From Kryptolebias marmoratus (lineage: Eukaryota > Chordata > Actinopteri > Cyprinodontiformes > Rivulidae), in the NCBI RefSeq assembly GCF_001649575.2, contig NC_051443.1, positions 19,696,777 through 19,760,776 of the forward strand: a stretch of 64,000 nucleotides of DNA. The letters run 5' to 3'. Below, one piece after another: positions 25,011 through 37,475 of this stretch (position 1 is the first letter of the stretch; the number at the start of each line of letters is the position of its first letter). The notes beneath the pieces were generated by a model. It saw nothing but the letters and a program-made list of their open reading frames with translations. It had not been told where the DNA came from and made no database searches. A program made the translations under genes and the position numbers.

Positions 25011-28000
25011 TGCTTGGAACTCCACGTCTTTCAGTTTAGACTTAAAAAAGCATCCTTGAATGAGAACATAATGGTTTCAAGAATAAAAAAAAAAAGATTA
25101 GTGGCCTTTGATTCAATTTGCTGGGGTCACTTACAACCATGGATTTTCCATTAAATCTGCATACTGATCACTGAAGTTGCACCTGCAAGTAAAGTTATTT
25201 GGGTTTGTGGAGTAAAAACAGGATACAGTGTTATATTGAGATGTATGATTTGGAATACCAAATCATTCTGTGCCTACCTCATTATATGAATGCTCTTACA
25301 TGACATATTGCAGTATCTAACCACAGTGACATTTATTTACCAGTCCAGCAAATCACCATCGATTGGTGTCCTTGAAAATCAATCAGAAGCACAAAGGTAT
25401 CTCTTATGACCCTGTTTCATGTTAATGACTTGGTGCTCACAATCCTGGGATTTTCTTCCTGTTCAACAATTCTTAAAGACATTAACCTGTTAATCATGAC
25501 TGATAAAAAAGTGAACTCCTTTGTCTATTAAAATGTAAAAACAGCTGTAGTGAAAAACCTGCTCAAAGCAATAATGACCTGCTGTCCACACAGGACTTTA
25601 TTTACTTCGTTTGAGTAGTTCCTCTGCTAATTCACTCCATTTGCATGTGGTTGAGGGCATTTGTGGTCGCACGCATTGGTATTCATATCACACGACTGGG
25701 TGTCCAGAAAACTGAACAGGCTCTCAGAGAAAAGCACTGTGTTGATGAGAGAAAATCAATATCGAAGCTGCCTCCTATTATCTCCAACCAAACTGGGAAT
25801 CCAGAATGATTTTCCTGAGTTAATGACCTTTCCTAAATACCAGAAAGAACTTGGTTGTTTGTGTTAGTTTAAATTGATCTGACATGAAGTGCATGGCCCT
25901 GATAAAAAAAAAAAAGGAAAAAATCACTGTAATGACGCGAACTCTGCTAACACAGAGATTCTCCCTGACATGGATCATGGCTCCCAAGATGAAATATGAG
26001 CCGGAGCAGGTGACCAGCCAAGCAAGGCAGGAAGTCCAGTGAGAAAACAAAAGTCGAACCAAAATCAACCAACAAAAAAAAAAAAACAACAACATATATT
26101 TGTTTTTATATTAATAACCGTAGATTATTTGCATGCAGTGAAGCTCATAATAAATAGCTAGAAGCTTTTTTAAAAACCCAGCTGAGCAGTTCATGAGCAT
26201 CATACTGGGCATCATGCCTCACAGCTCTTGGCAGCTTGGTATGGCTCCCCTGGCCACTAGTAAGCACTTGTTGTTTTTATATTCTCACTTCAACAGCAAG
26301 AGCCATCAAAGATAAAAGCACAGTTGCTCTTTGTCACACAGTGACAACGGTCATGAAATTTTAACAACTTGAAGTACTGATCTGGAATCAGAGAAAAAAA
26401 AATGTAGTCCCTAAGCAGAACTCAAATTCACTGACAAATTCAGACAAATAAAATCCACAAGTCAGCCTATAAATGGAAAGATTAGTTTGGTTACAGTGTC
26501 CCATATTCAGAGATGATAAAATATAATGTAGAAACGATATGAATGTCCACTCATTTTCAGCGGAGGCAGCTGGAGTGCTTATATGAAAATGCGACAACTG
26601 GAGCACTATATCTCAGCCAGGAAAACAGGTGCTACAGCAACTTTTTTTTTCTGGGCTAGAGAAGAACTTCACAAGATTAAAGTGGTATTATAATGACCAA
26701 CCAGAGCAACTAACAAGTAACTTGGTGTGTTAAAAAATAGAAAAGCCTTCAACAACTATTGACATATCTGGCTCATTTTTCATCTTCAAAAGTACCAACT
26801 GTTGCATGAAACATGGGGTTACAGACACAGATGGGCAATATAAAGACACTAATTTGCAAATTTACACGCTGGGAAATCATAGATCTGAGAAAAAGAAACA
26901 AACAATAAAATCTGTTGAGAAGATAAACTGTCTCTTGAACAAAGAAGCACAACATGTCCAAAAAGCTCTCATAGAAGATCTAAGTGATAGATGACTAATG
27001 TTGGAAATAACATTTATGGTAACAAAATAATGTGGCTCTTTGGTGGCTCTCAAAGAAACAGATTCACACACAAAAAAGCTCCCTTACAAAAAATAACATT
27101 TGTATATAACCTCTTTCTAAGTCCTTTTGAGCATATAGATTGGAGTTTAGCAAAAATTTGAATCTATCTGTTGATATGCATTTCTAAGTTGTAATGATAT
27201 TTTATATAGGGTCATAATTAGCATTTTTTGAAAATGTTCCTAAATATTTATGTGTATGTTAATGAATGGGTGTTATCTTTTTTGTGGCCTGATAGACTGC
27301 AAGTGTTTTGACATTGATGTAAAAATGAAATAAAGAAATGACATAAACTGACATAAACCTATTTTAGATTTTTGATTCTGCTTCTTGTAACTACTTTTAT
27401 TTTTAGGTCTTTTTAATAATTGCAGCAGGGCTTAAGAGTCGTGTAATCACTGTGACTTTAAAAAAAAGCATTTAGAGATTATTCTGATTTTTCTTTTTCT
27501 TTTAGCACTAGATTGACTCATATGCTGCAATCGGCTTCCAAAAGCAATTTCATAAAAACTGTAAACCTACCATGATCCATGTGTACATCTATATATCTTT
27601 CTCATGATCATCCCCAAGCACGATTGCATGCTACAGGATATGTGTTTATCCATTCCAGATAAAGCGGGTTTTGCTGTACCTTCACCCTCGATGCTGTCTT
27701 TGCCTTTTGTTTTAGAATTCAAAAACTTCTCCCATACATTTTTTATTCTGCAGTGTCCTTAACTTTAAACTAGAGTTGATAACTTTCTTTGTATTTACAC
27801 AGTTTGAGCTAGATGTTTACATACATCATACCCATTATGGGTCTGAATGTCATATTAATTTAGTGTTTTTAGATATTTATTTGAACCAACTTTTTCCATG
27901 ATGGCGTGATTATATGATATATAACTTCAATGATAGCTTAAAAAGTAAGAATATAGATGATGAATTTAGATTTAGATGTACAAGTTTGAATTTATTGTGG

Positions 28001-30065
28001 ATTTTCTAAGGGTCTTGTCTGTAGGTAAATGAAAGCAGTGCTAAATTATTGTTATAGCTGAGGTATAAATATATAATATTTTAGAAGTTGGAAAAAGAAC
28101 ACCTTTAGCATTTTTGCACCATAAAATCTTTTTCAACATTTTGTCTGTCTTTGGTAAGCTAGCGTTATAGGAATTAATTTGTATCGCTCAAATTAAAGGT
28201 TGCTTTATAATTGCTTCTAAGTCCAAAGTGACAGTGATGAACGGTTCTGTATGTGCTTATTTTCTCAGAGTGTCATTGGAGTTTGTTCACTGCTTCATTA
28301 AATATTTGGCTAACTCTACAGACAAAGAAACACATGCATGCATACAGACCTTGGCAAAACATTTACTGCCTTTCATCTTCACTGGCAATAAAGATACCTA
28401 TATTAACTTTAGTAAAATGTGGACCATTAAGGCACCAGCTCTTAAAGTCAACCTAAGAAAATGAATCTGACTAACCGTTAAGTCCAGGAATTACTCACTC
28501 TATATGTAATGTAAACATTACTGGGCTATTTGACTCATATACCAACAGTCTGCCAGCAATTATGTGACCTGAGCATTAACATCAGAGGTGTGAATACAAG
28601 CAGAAATGAAGCTGTTGAATCTGACGTTCTGAGAAGAGCTCCTTAAACCCCAGGTACCCTCTGAGAGCTCGCAAACTTGTTTGGTCCAAACAGCATTGAG
28701 AGGCAAACGGCTTTGATAAACAGTAGTATTTGATGGCCTGGGAATGGGAACGAGTTGAATTTGCATACCAGCCAATCTGTCCATCTGTTACCGAATATTG
28801 CAATCTCTCAAAGGCTAAAAAAAATTTGGCCTGAAATCTTCACAAGAACTCTGTTCATAGCTCGGCAATCTCTCCAGGGCGCTCATTCGCAACTTGGCAT
28901 CACTGTGAACTCATCCCTCAGCCACACAAGATGTTTCATACTCCTCATTCAGTCATAGATGAGATAGCTTCAAGGGTCATACTGTTTTTGGGATGAGGGG
29001 TCTGCTGTGCTCAGAAATGGAGAATGTGGATGCACCAGCCCTTATATATGGGTGTGGGTAAGTGTACTAGAAGTGCAGCACGCAGTGTTGTTTGAGTAAA
29101 AGCAGCCTCACAGAGTTGTACACCAGAACCTAACACAGACCTGCTTGATAGGATTTATGTGTGTGTATCTTGCACAGCCCCCTGTAGAGATCAGTGGGGC
29201 ATGCAGAGGAGTGCCTGTTCCTAACTGCTGCTGAACTGACAGAACACACTGTTCAGTGACTTGGATATAAAAAAGAGTTTTGGGGGCAGCTCAAGGGGGT
29301 TTTGAAATTCTTCTAACAGAGTCCAAAGTTGCTGTAGTGTCATTCAAGATTCCACTGACATAAAATTAGCGGTGCATATGTCTGGATTAACACTCTCACT
29401 AACACAGTTTTAGCAACACAAAATTATCACTGGAATATCCAAACTTCTTTGCCTTCTGTTACTCCTTTCACAAAATGAATTTTTTAAATGTTTGTTTTGC
29501 TCCCTCCTACTATAAATACAAGTTTTTATCATTAAAAATCTACTAAACATGTTTGTACCTACCTCAGGATTTGTACTGTAACAGCAGGACCACATCAGTA
29601 TTACTCTGTAAAGCTCTTGTGATTGTTGTAAAACGAATATCCGTAGGGTTGTAGATGATGTCAGCCACATTTGCACTCATAATCCTTGCAATGAATATTT
29701 TAAAGCTGTTTTCAAATGACTGGAACCAGTTCTTGTAACTGCAGATGTTCACTCCTCTTCTATGTGTCTCAACACAGAAACTGATTGTTTTCACAGAAGT
29801 TTCTTTTGACAATCTTTTTTTAGGCTAACTACTGAGGAACTTTCCCTGGTAGAATTAGAGAAGCTGGTATAAATGACATAAGTAAAGATGATTAGTTTAC
29901 ATATGGATGCAGTACAGAATCCACCATAATAAAAATACTCCAACTCAAACAAAGCACAGAGGGATGGGCAGAAGCTTGAATCTGAGGTTTCAAAAATCTA
30001 CACGCAATTAACAAACAAAACATAATATAGATTTTACTTCTGTCACTTCTGTGGTGCAAACACAT
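25011..30065. other. long intron 1 stretch without recognised elements
   Basis: AT-rich, no transposon family recognised. A more complex block at 28560-28960 is a regulatory-element candidate. Open frames are all short and unremarkable. Confidence 0.4.
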
Positions 30066-30185
30066 CTATTCCTTAAAGAAATGCATATCGCAGTTGGCTG
30101 TAGCAACCATCTTGAATTCAATGGTTAACAAAAGTTAATCAGTTATTGACACTCAGTAACTACTTTCTGAGTTTTATAACTGAAA
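30066..30185 (-). repeat. dispersed repeat family A, internally deleted fragment
   Basis: Terminal ATTCCTTAAAGAAATGCATA joined directly to TGTAGCAACCATCTTGAATT and TTAATCAGTTATTGAC; the middle of the unit is missing. Confidence 0.6.
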
Positions 30186-31205
30186 TTCTAACCAGAGTAT
30201 GTAAATTTACTTTTGAATAAATATTGAACTTTTGAATATCAGATGTAAGCTGATGTTATTAAATCTCTATTAATAACATTAAGATGTATAAATCTTGTTT
30301 TCATCTGGGTTTTAAATACTTCTTATGGTCTAGAAATCCTATTCAGCAAGGCTAAAAGCGATTTAAAATACCATTACCAAACTTATTTAAGACATTAAAT
30401 TTCATTTAAATAAAAGAAAAAATGAATTAAACAGTTAATTACTTAATTAACTAATAAGACAAAACTGTAATCTGTGCAGATAAACTGTTTTCTTGCACTG
30501 CTGACCTCAACAAAAAATGTAGAATACACTGAAGAGAAATTAAAGGAATATATTGAAAGAACTGTTTAAAGTGACATAATGACATGACTCTGAGCTGCAA
30601 AGTGGCTCTTATAATTTAAACCAACTCTGAAGTGGCTCTTGCACCGGCTCAGCATCAACACCTGGTCAAAAAGGGACAAGACAGCCTCAGAAGTGAATTG
30701 TCCAAATGGACTTTAAGAGACCAATCACTAAGAACTGAAGGGTTCTTAAGTTAGAAGTGGCTTTAGATGGCACAGTGGCTTATGAAATTGCCTACTGCAA
30801 TAATGATTAGATAGTTTAGTAAAACCTTAGCATGAGTAGGAAGTTTAATTTAAAGCCAGCATGAAACAACAGAGCACTCAGTTTAAATTTGCAGATATTT
30901 TCCAACCTGGTGTTAAAAGCCCTTTAATTCTTCAACAGTCTAAAAATAAAATCAATTTGTTAATTTATGCAAGTAAGCAAACTGGCAAATCAGCAGCAAT
31001 TTTACTCACTTACGATGATATCTCAGTAAAATAAACAACCAATAAATTAAATTCCTTTTATTTAAGATTAATGTATGTAGAAATAATTGGTCCTGATATC
31101 TAAATGTTGTTTTAAGAAAAGTAAAAATTCAAAGAGATTTAAATTTAGATTTAGACCGGACCTTCAGTGTATTTTATTTTACACTGCCATCTACATGCTC
31201 AAACT
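30186..31205. other. intron 1 stretch without recognised elements
   Basis: Very AT-rich. AAGTGGCTCTT occurs twice within 50 bases (30599, 30631), a small local duplication. Confidence 0.4.
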
Positions 31206-31705
31206 AAAGGCCTAGCATTTCTTGAAGGAACACCTTTCAATCTAAGAATTAGACTAATATGATGTAAAGCACTTTGAATGCCTTGCTGCTGAAATGTGCT
31301 ATACAAATAATTTTTTTACTTGCTTACTTACTTAATATTATTTTATATTGAGAAATGACAGAGTTGAATTTTTTGTACAATATTGCATCATCTGTTAGTG
31401 TTTGGTGTATGTATTCTAAATGACTGTCAGCTACTACCACACCAAACTTTAGCTCGATAATTATAAAATTTGCTGCTATTGTCATTTTTGTGCTAGATTA
31501 GGTTGATTAGTTAGCCATTAATTAGCCATCTTGAAGTTAATCAGTTGTAGATATGCAACTAATAATTATTTTCTGGGAGTTTAATTGATATCTACCCAGT
31601 GGTTCATGAGATATTTTGCTAACAGCTGACTCCTGTAGTTAATGGCAAAGTCTTGCTAATGGTACAGACAAATGAACACACACACAAAGATCTGGGCAAA
31701 AACAT
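31206..31705 (-). repeat. dispersed repeat family A, copy 3, interrupted
   Basis: Hairpin end AGGCCTAGCATTTCTTGAAG at 31209, then an unrelated LINE tail (31258-31335), then CAGCTACTACCACACCAAAC, GCCATCTTGAAGTTAATCAG, and GGTTCATGAGATATTTTGCT. The tail appears to sit inside the family A copy. Confidence 0.7.
31258..31335 (+). mobile_element. LINE-type 3' tail, copy 3
   Basis: GTAAAGCACTTTGAATGCCT followed by TGCTGCTGAAATGTGCTATA and a CTTA-type tandem tail. Same tail family as 17740 and 19060, shorter and more diverged, inserted within repeat family A. Confidence 0.65.
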
Positions 31706-34225
31706 TTTTGCTCTGAACTTCTCCTAATACTGAAGGGGAATTTTGGACAATCTGAGTTGAAAAAAAAAAAACAGAATCGAATTCAGATAAATCAGTTTAG
31801 TATCTAGTGAAGATTCATAAACATGCAAAATTTACATAACCTTAGATGCCCTGTTGATTTAATTAATTTTATTTCCTAAAATCTCTCTTGATTAATTTGT
31901 AAAGAAACTTCATTTAAGAAGTTAGCTGCTTAAAAATGAGCAGTTTTGAATCAGTTTTTTGTTTGTTTTTTTCTTTTCATCCTTACTTGTTCGGTACAGC
32001 TTCCTTTTTCGTTCAACTTCTTCCTCCGCTCTTTTTCTTTTCCTACCTCTGCCTGTAGCTACATCCCAGAGAAACAGGGAGTTGATTCCCTCAGGTCTCC
32101 ATCAGCAGCACACCACAAAGACTCCACAGTGGCACCCTTCTACAGTTCACATTAGCACCCCCAACAATGCACACAAAGGGAGCACAAAGATTACTGCATG
32201 AACACACTTGGACTGTATGTATGGAGAAACGCTGCTCATTGTGCAGAGAATAATGCAGCAATTACAGACAAACCGTTTTAAAATGAAGCACCACAGGCGG
32301 TATCATAAAGCCACTCTACATACATCCAGCCACACAGAGGGACAGACAAAGGCAAACACGTAGCCATGTGTGCACAAACACCAGGAAAACAAACAAAGGC
32401 GACACTGACTTTTTTAATGGCATGCTGGGACGAAACTGTCACGGTCAGCTGCCGATCCCACTGTGCTTTACTCACTACACCCAATCAGCAACAGTCAATA
32501 TTTACAGGCAGTCAGAGGAGATGCTCCCTGCTGCTAAAACCAACCATTTTATTCCACCTGCTGCCGGGCTAATTAGAGACATTTATCTTTCATTTAGCCA
32601 TGCTTGAAGAGTGGGAAAGCCATCAAAAGCAAGCAAGCAGATCTTTTCATTTTCAGATTCGGTCCGGAGCTCTGCCAAAAAAAAAAAAAAGAAGAAGAAA
32701 ACTTCTTCATTTCTGCATGGTTTTTCAAATGTGATTTTGTAAAGAAAAGCTTGTGTATTTTTTTATGCATCTTTTTAGAACTGTCATGCACCCATTTTGA
32801 TTTACCAGCAGAGATGCATGCTAGGCAACTTATTGAATTTAATTTTCAAACAGATTTTTCTTTAATTAAGTACACAAATGAAATGTGAACATTTATGATT
32901 GACACTTTTTAGAACATCTTTATTGGTCTTGTCAAGCACAGAGCATCACCTTAAAATACTTAAATACCAAATATTTTAAAAGTTTGTGACAATGAATGCA
33001 AACTTGCTAACTAGCAAAAGTGCACCACAGAAGTCAGCACTGATTAACTGATTAATGCTGACCTCAGGCCTTATAATGTACTCAGCAAATTCACTTTTAA
33101 AATTGTTTTTCAATGTATGTGGATAAAATACATATAGTATGAAACTACCATTCCTTAAAGGAATGCATGTTACCGTTGCCTCACAAAGATTTCAACAATG
33201 GTCTCGTGCATTTCATGGCATTGGCAACAAAAAGAAATGCAGAAATTATATCTCATTTATTCACAAAATGCATTGTCAATGCATGGCAACACACAAAAAC
33301 ACAAAATCACAAAATTGGGATGTTTTAATGAGCATTTAACAACAAAAGGGATGCATTTAATCATTTTATCATAAAATGCTGTAAAACTTTGTATTTTTAC
33401 TTTTTAATATAATTCATGAATAATTAATCAAAGTAAAACTGACTTTTGTTTGCACTAAAAGTAACACAACATTGAGCCTTTTGCACCAAAGTGAGAGGTT
33501 TTATGACTCAGTTTGGTTTTATTTGCAATTGAAAAACACTGACGTGTGGAATACTAAAGATGTTTCATCAACTTAACATTGTTTGCAAAAAAATAAAAAA
33601 TAAAATGTATCCTGGTTTTTGTAGAACAAAGAGAGTCTGAAATGTTTCTGATGTCAAGTATGATTGTTGATTGTCAGTTTTTTTTTCCTGTTTTTTTCAG
33701 TTCTGCACCTAAACTCTGATTATTTGGAGTTCATGTTGCTCTGAATTCCCTGTTGCAGTGAGTTATGTTGCCGCTGAGCTGGATAAAATCAGACATGTTT
33801 GAAAACATCATGTCAGCCCTTGGTATCACACTCTGCACTTCAGAGCCTTTTCACACAACGGGATAATCTGCCCGGGATGTCGCGATGGTCAGCTGAGGTG
33901 TAGAATTACTGTTAAAATCGTCTGGTGTGACCTTGGCTTTAAGCACAAATAGGAGGGTTCTACTGTGTAATCATTGTACTGAGATTATAGAAGCTGCTGG
34001 ATCCTTATTTTGTTGTTTCACCCAACTCTTCTATACGTCCCACCTATTCAAACACCATACTCACAAACATCAATCATGTTCTCTTTTGAATTCTTTTTTT
34101 TTTCGTAATCGTAATAGTTTAAAGCTGCTTAATGAGCAGCTTCATTTAAAACCAATTTACTAACAATGAAAGTTAATGAATTTATTGTACCAGGAAGCCA
34201 AAAGAGTCAGAATTTTAGGGAATTA
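31706..34225. other. intron 1 stretch; GC-richer block and one A fragment
   Basis: 32040-32670 is more complex and GC-richer than its surroundings, a regulatory candidate. 33150-33175 carries an isolated hairpin end of repeat family A (ATTCCTTAAAGGAATGCATG). No gene seen. Confidence 0.4.
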
Positions 34226-34820
34226 TTGCTCGTTGCCAAAAGCAAAGCTGGAGCGATAATGTTTTTGCCTGAATGGATCTTAATAAATCTTTCAGAAAGG
34301 AATCATTGGATGGACATTTTCACAACTGATTTGCTTTTAGAGTCAGTTCATTCCAAAATGGCTGCCACAGCAAAGCAATTTTAGCAAACACTAAACTAAA
34401 CTAAACACTAAACAATAACTTATCAATTTTATATATATTAAGCTAAAATCAAGTGTACTAGTTGATGAGCACTGTCCTCAACAGATTATTTATGCACACT
34501 CTATTGTGCAACATCTTTGCTTAAAACCTTGGCATTAACTTTTGGTATTAATCCTGTTTGTCTGTTAGCAAAACATCCCATGTAGTATTGGATGGTTTTG
34601 GATTAGCTGTACCCCTTTAACTGATTCAGCCTGGCTACAACAGCTTATTGACGTTACCCCACACAAAAATGGCTATAATTCAGTGAATTTTACAGATACT
34701 GAGCTAAACTTTTGTGTGATAGTGGCTGTCATTTCTCAACATAAGATGATTCTAATCTGAAACACTAGCATCAAATGCGGCGGGCGATATGAATTCCTTC
34801 AAGGAGTGCTGGGCCTTTAG
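34226..34820 (+). repeat. dispersed repeat family A, dimeric copy
   Basis: Two successive units: the first has ATCATTGGATGGACATTTTC and AAATGGCTGCCACAGCAAAG; the second starts at TCTGTTAGCAAAACATCCCA and has ATGGCTATAATTCAGTGAAT and GATAGTGGCTGTCATTTCTC, ending in ATTCCTTCAAGGAGTGCTGG. Confidence 0.7.
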
Positions 34821-37159
34821 CGATCAATTAAGACAGGGAAATCACACGTTTCAAAAGTGCTGGGAATCAGAAAGATAACATGATTTCATTTAGTTGCTCA
34901 TTATCCAGGAAACTATCCACAGTGTCTCAGGGTTATCATTAAGTAAAGGAGGATTCGTTTTAATCCTGCATGTTTTTTTTTTTCTTCTAAAAATATGATT
35001 TTATTTTAATTGCTCACCTGTCTGTAAAAGCAGCTAGGTCCACAGCTGGAGACGAGTGCCTGCAAAGGGACGTGATCATACTAATGACAACAAAAATCTT
35101 GCCTCCCACTGCAGCTATTAAATCACACTGATGGATCAATATAGTCATGATAACAATAGGATCTCTGCCATTAAAACAAAATGGAAGGAGGTACAAATTG
35201 CTGGTGGAAAATGCACCAATGATGCCATCGTGTTTTAAAGAATTCCCCACTGATGTGATGTGAATTCTGACCAGAATTATTTATCACCTGCAGGAAGAAT
35301 TTCTGAGGGAGGGCATATAATGGGTTCACAAACGTGAACGGAAAGGCACGAACTGAGCAGAGGAGACTACAGCTCTACTGACAGCACCAAGCACACAATC
35401 TGTTTAAGATACAGTCTGTGCTGCTACATAAGCTGACAGCATCCCGTCCTTCCATCATTTTCTCCCAGTCAATATCACAACCGACACCAGAAATATTTAT
35501 TAAAGTGGGAGGAGATTTTTTTTTTATTTATTTACTACGTACGCATGGGGGGAAAAAAGAGTGAGGCAGAAGGATGAAAGAAATTGGCACCCTTACAAAC
35601 CTGGATAGATTCTGCACAGTTAATTAAGATAAAACGATTCAATTCTAGGGAGATCGAGGCAGCCATTCGGCGTGCGCGCGGCACGTGGGGGCCCATTCTG
35701 ATTAGCATCCAGCCGGCGCATTCCTCGACATTTTGATGCGAGACAATCTTTTGCATTTTCAATTACACACTCCAACAGGCCTTTAACTGCTAAAACCAAA
35801 CTCATTTGCATGATTGAAATATAATTATGGCGTGCCAAAAACACAGCTCTGTTTTGGTTTCTTGTTACAATCCTACTCACCCCGTTCTGCTTCCATGCTG
35901 ACATCAATCTTCAGTGACAGGCCCATAAGTAAATCCCCCTAAATAAAAGTTTGGACTCTAAGGAAAATAATACAGCTATTGACAGCCGCTTTGCAATAAC
36001 TGAGTGGGAAATCTGTGTGTTAACAATGTGGGAAAGAGACAGTGGGGGTTTGAGAAACATGGACAAAAAAAAGTTAGAAAGTAAAGCTTATGACATGTTG
36101 CTAGTCTGCATGTCCAGCTCGTCTTCCTCTCTGCTTAGTCAGGAAATGTATTAATAGAACCAGAGGAGGACCAGATGGCTGTTTTGACACTTCCATTTCT
36201 TTCCACGGGTCACTGAGCAGCTTCGGGCATTAGTCTACTATCTGTTTAACAGCACGTTGGTCATTTCCCCACTGCAAATCCGAGGTTTTCTCACCTGCAC
36301 ACAGATGGTATTTACACATCTTTTCAGTCAGCTGGGCTGCAACAATCACTCAGCAACTTGATGCTTGATTGTGTGTAATCATGCACAAGCATCCAGGGTC
36401 AGCTCTTGTTTCAGTTGTCTTACACAAAAGATTAGGATGCTAATATCTATACTTAATGAGCAACCAAATGCTGTTTATGTTTTGTATAGCTGGTGACAGC
36501 AGGGACCCGGGATAAAAGTAATTAGTGAGCAGAAGTATTAGCTGATAGCATATGCATGAATAACAGTGCGTGAAATAAATAGCCATTGCTACATGAGCCC
36601 ATGTATAGAGCAAATGTTTAAGACCGGAATGAAATGCTGGGTGAGCACAAATTATATCTTTTCTCTTGTGGATGGCTCAAATGAAACTTTTACTTGTAGG
36701 TTTTTTTTTTCTTCATATAAATGTATCTGTCAGCAAGTCACAAGTCATTATTTTACTTGTCACTTTGGGGCTCACAAATAAACAAAACAAGATCGCATCC
36801 TAAATTATATTTTACTTTGTCTCTTTGCAGTTTATGTCAAAGCTGTTGCTTTGTGCAAATAATGCAGTAAATGATGAGTACATTTTTTTAAACATCGTCC
36901 TTAAATGCGCTACTTGTAGTAATTTTAAAAACATTTTCAGTGCCTTTCTCTCAACGCAGTACACTATTTCTGACAGCAAACACTGCAGGCCTAGATTTGA
37001 AAGCAATTTGGATCATTACTTCTCTGCAGGCCAGATTTTAAAAAAGAGACTGTATACTGTGATTTGGGAAAAGTGCTATTATTCATTACTTATTATGTAC
37101 AAATTGGAAAACTTATTCTACTGCTAGTGAGATTATTTGAGTGATCTCACACGGAAGAC
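34821..37159. other. intron 1 stretch with the strongest regulatory-element candidates
   Basis: 35014-35250 and 35600-35910 are complex, non-repetitive and GC-richer, with TTAATTAA-like homeobox cores, an octamer-like ATTTGCAT, and a CACGTG E-box in CGGCACGTGGGG. 36170-36420 is similar. Two minus-strand splice-like donors lie here, at 35017 and 35880. Confidence 0.45.
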
Positions 37160-37475
37160 CAGTGGTTCCCAAAGCTGTGGTTGAGACCCCTGAGCGTGAA
37201 AAATCAAGTGAGAGTCTTGGGATAATATCTAGAAAAAAAATGAAATGTAATATTTTTTTTCCCTATTTTTTAATTAGCTGTAATAAATCATAAAACACTG
37301 TTGGCATAAAATAATAAAAAATATAGTAGTTGTTAAGGCTGTTTATGCTATCATCATTTCTTTATTTACTGACCTTTTAATAACATTTGTATGCTTTAAA
37401 GATTGATAGTCGTGGTCACAAGTCTCTAAATTCTCTACTTTGTAGGTCAGAAGCTGAAAAGTTAGAGAAACACAG
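37160..37475. mobile_element. nonautonomous hAT-like element (MITE)
   Basis: Begins CAGTGGTTCCCAAAGC followed by a GTTGAGACCCCTGAG phrase, the usual start of hAT/Charlie-type elements in vertebrates. It ends GAAAAGTTAGAGAAACACAG, an imperfect inverted copy of the start. Flanking 8-bp duplication is not convincing. No coding capacity. Confidence 0.5.
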
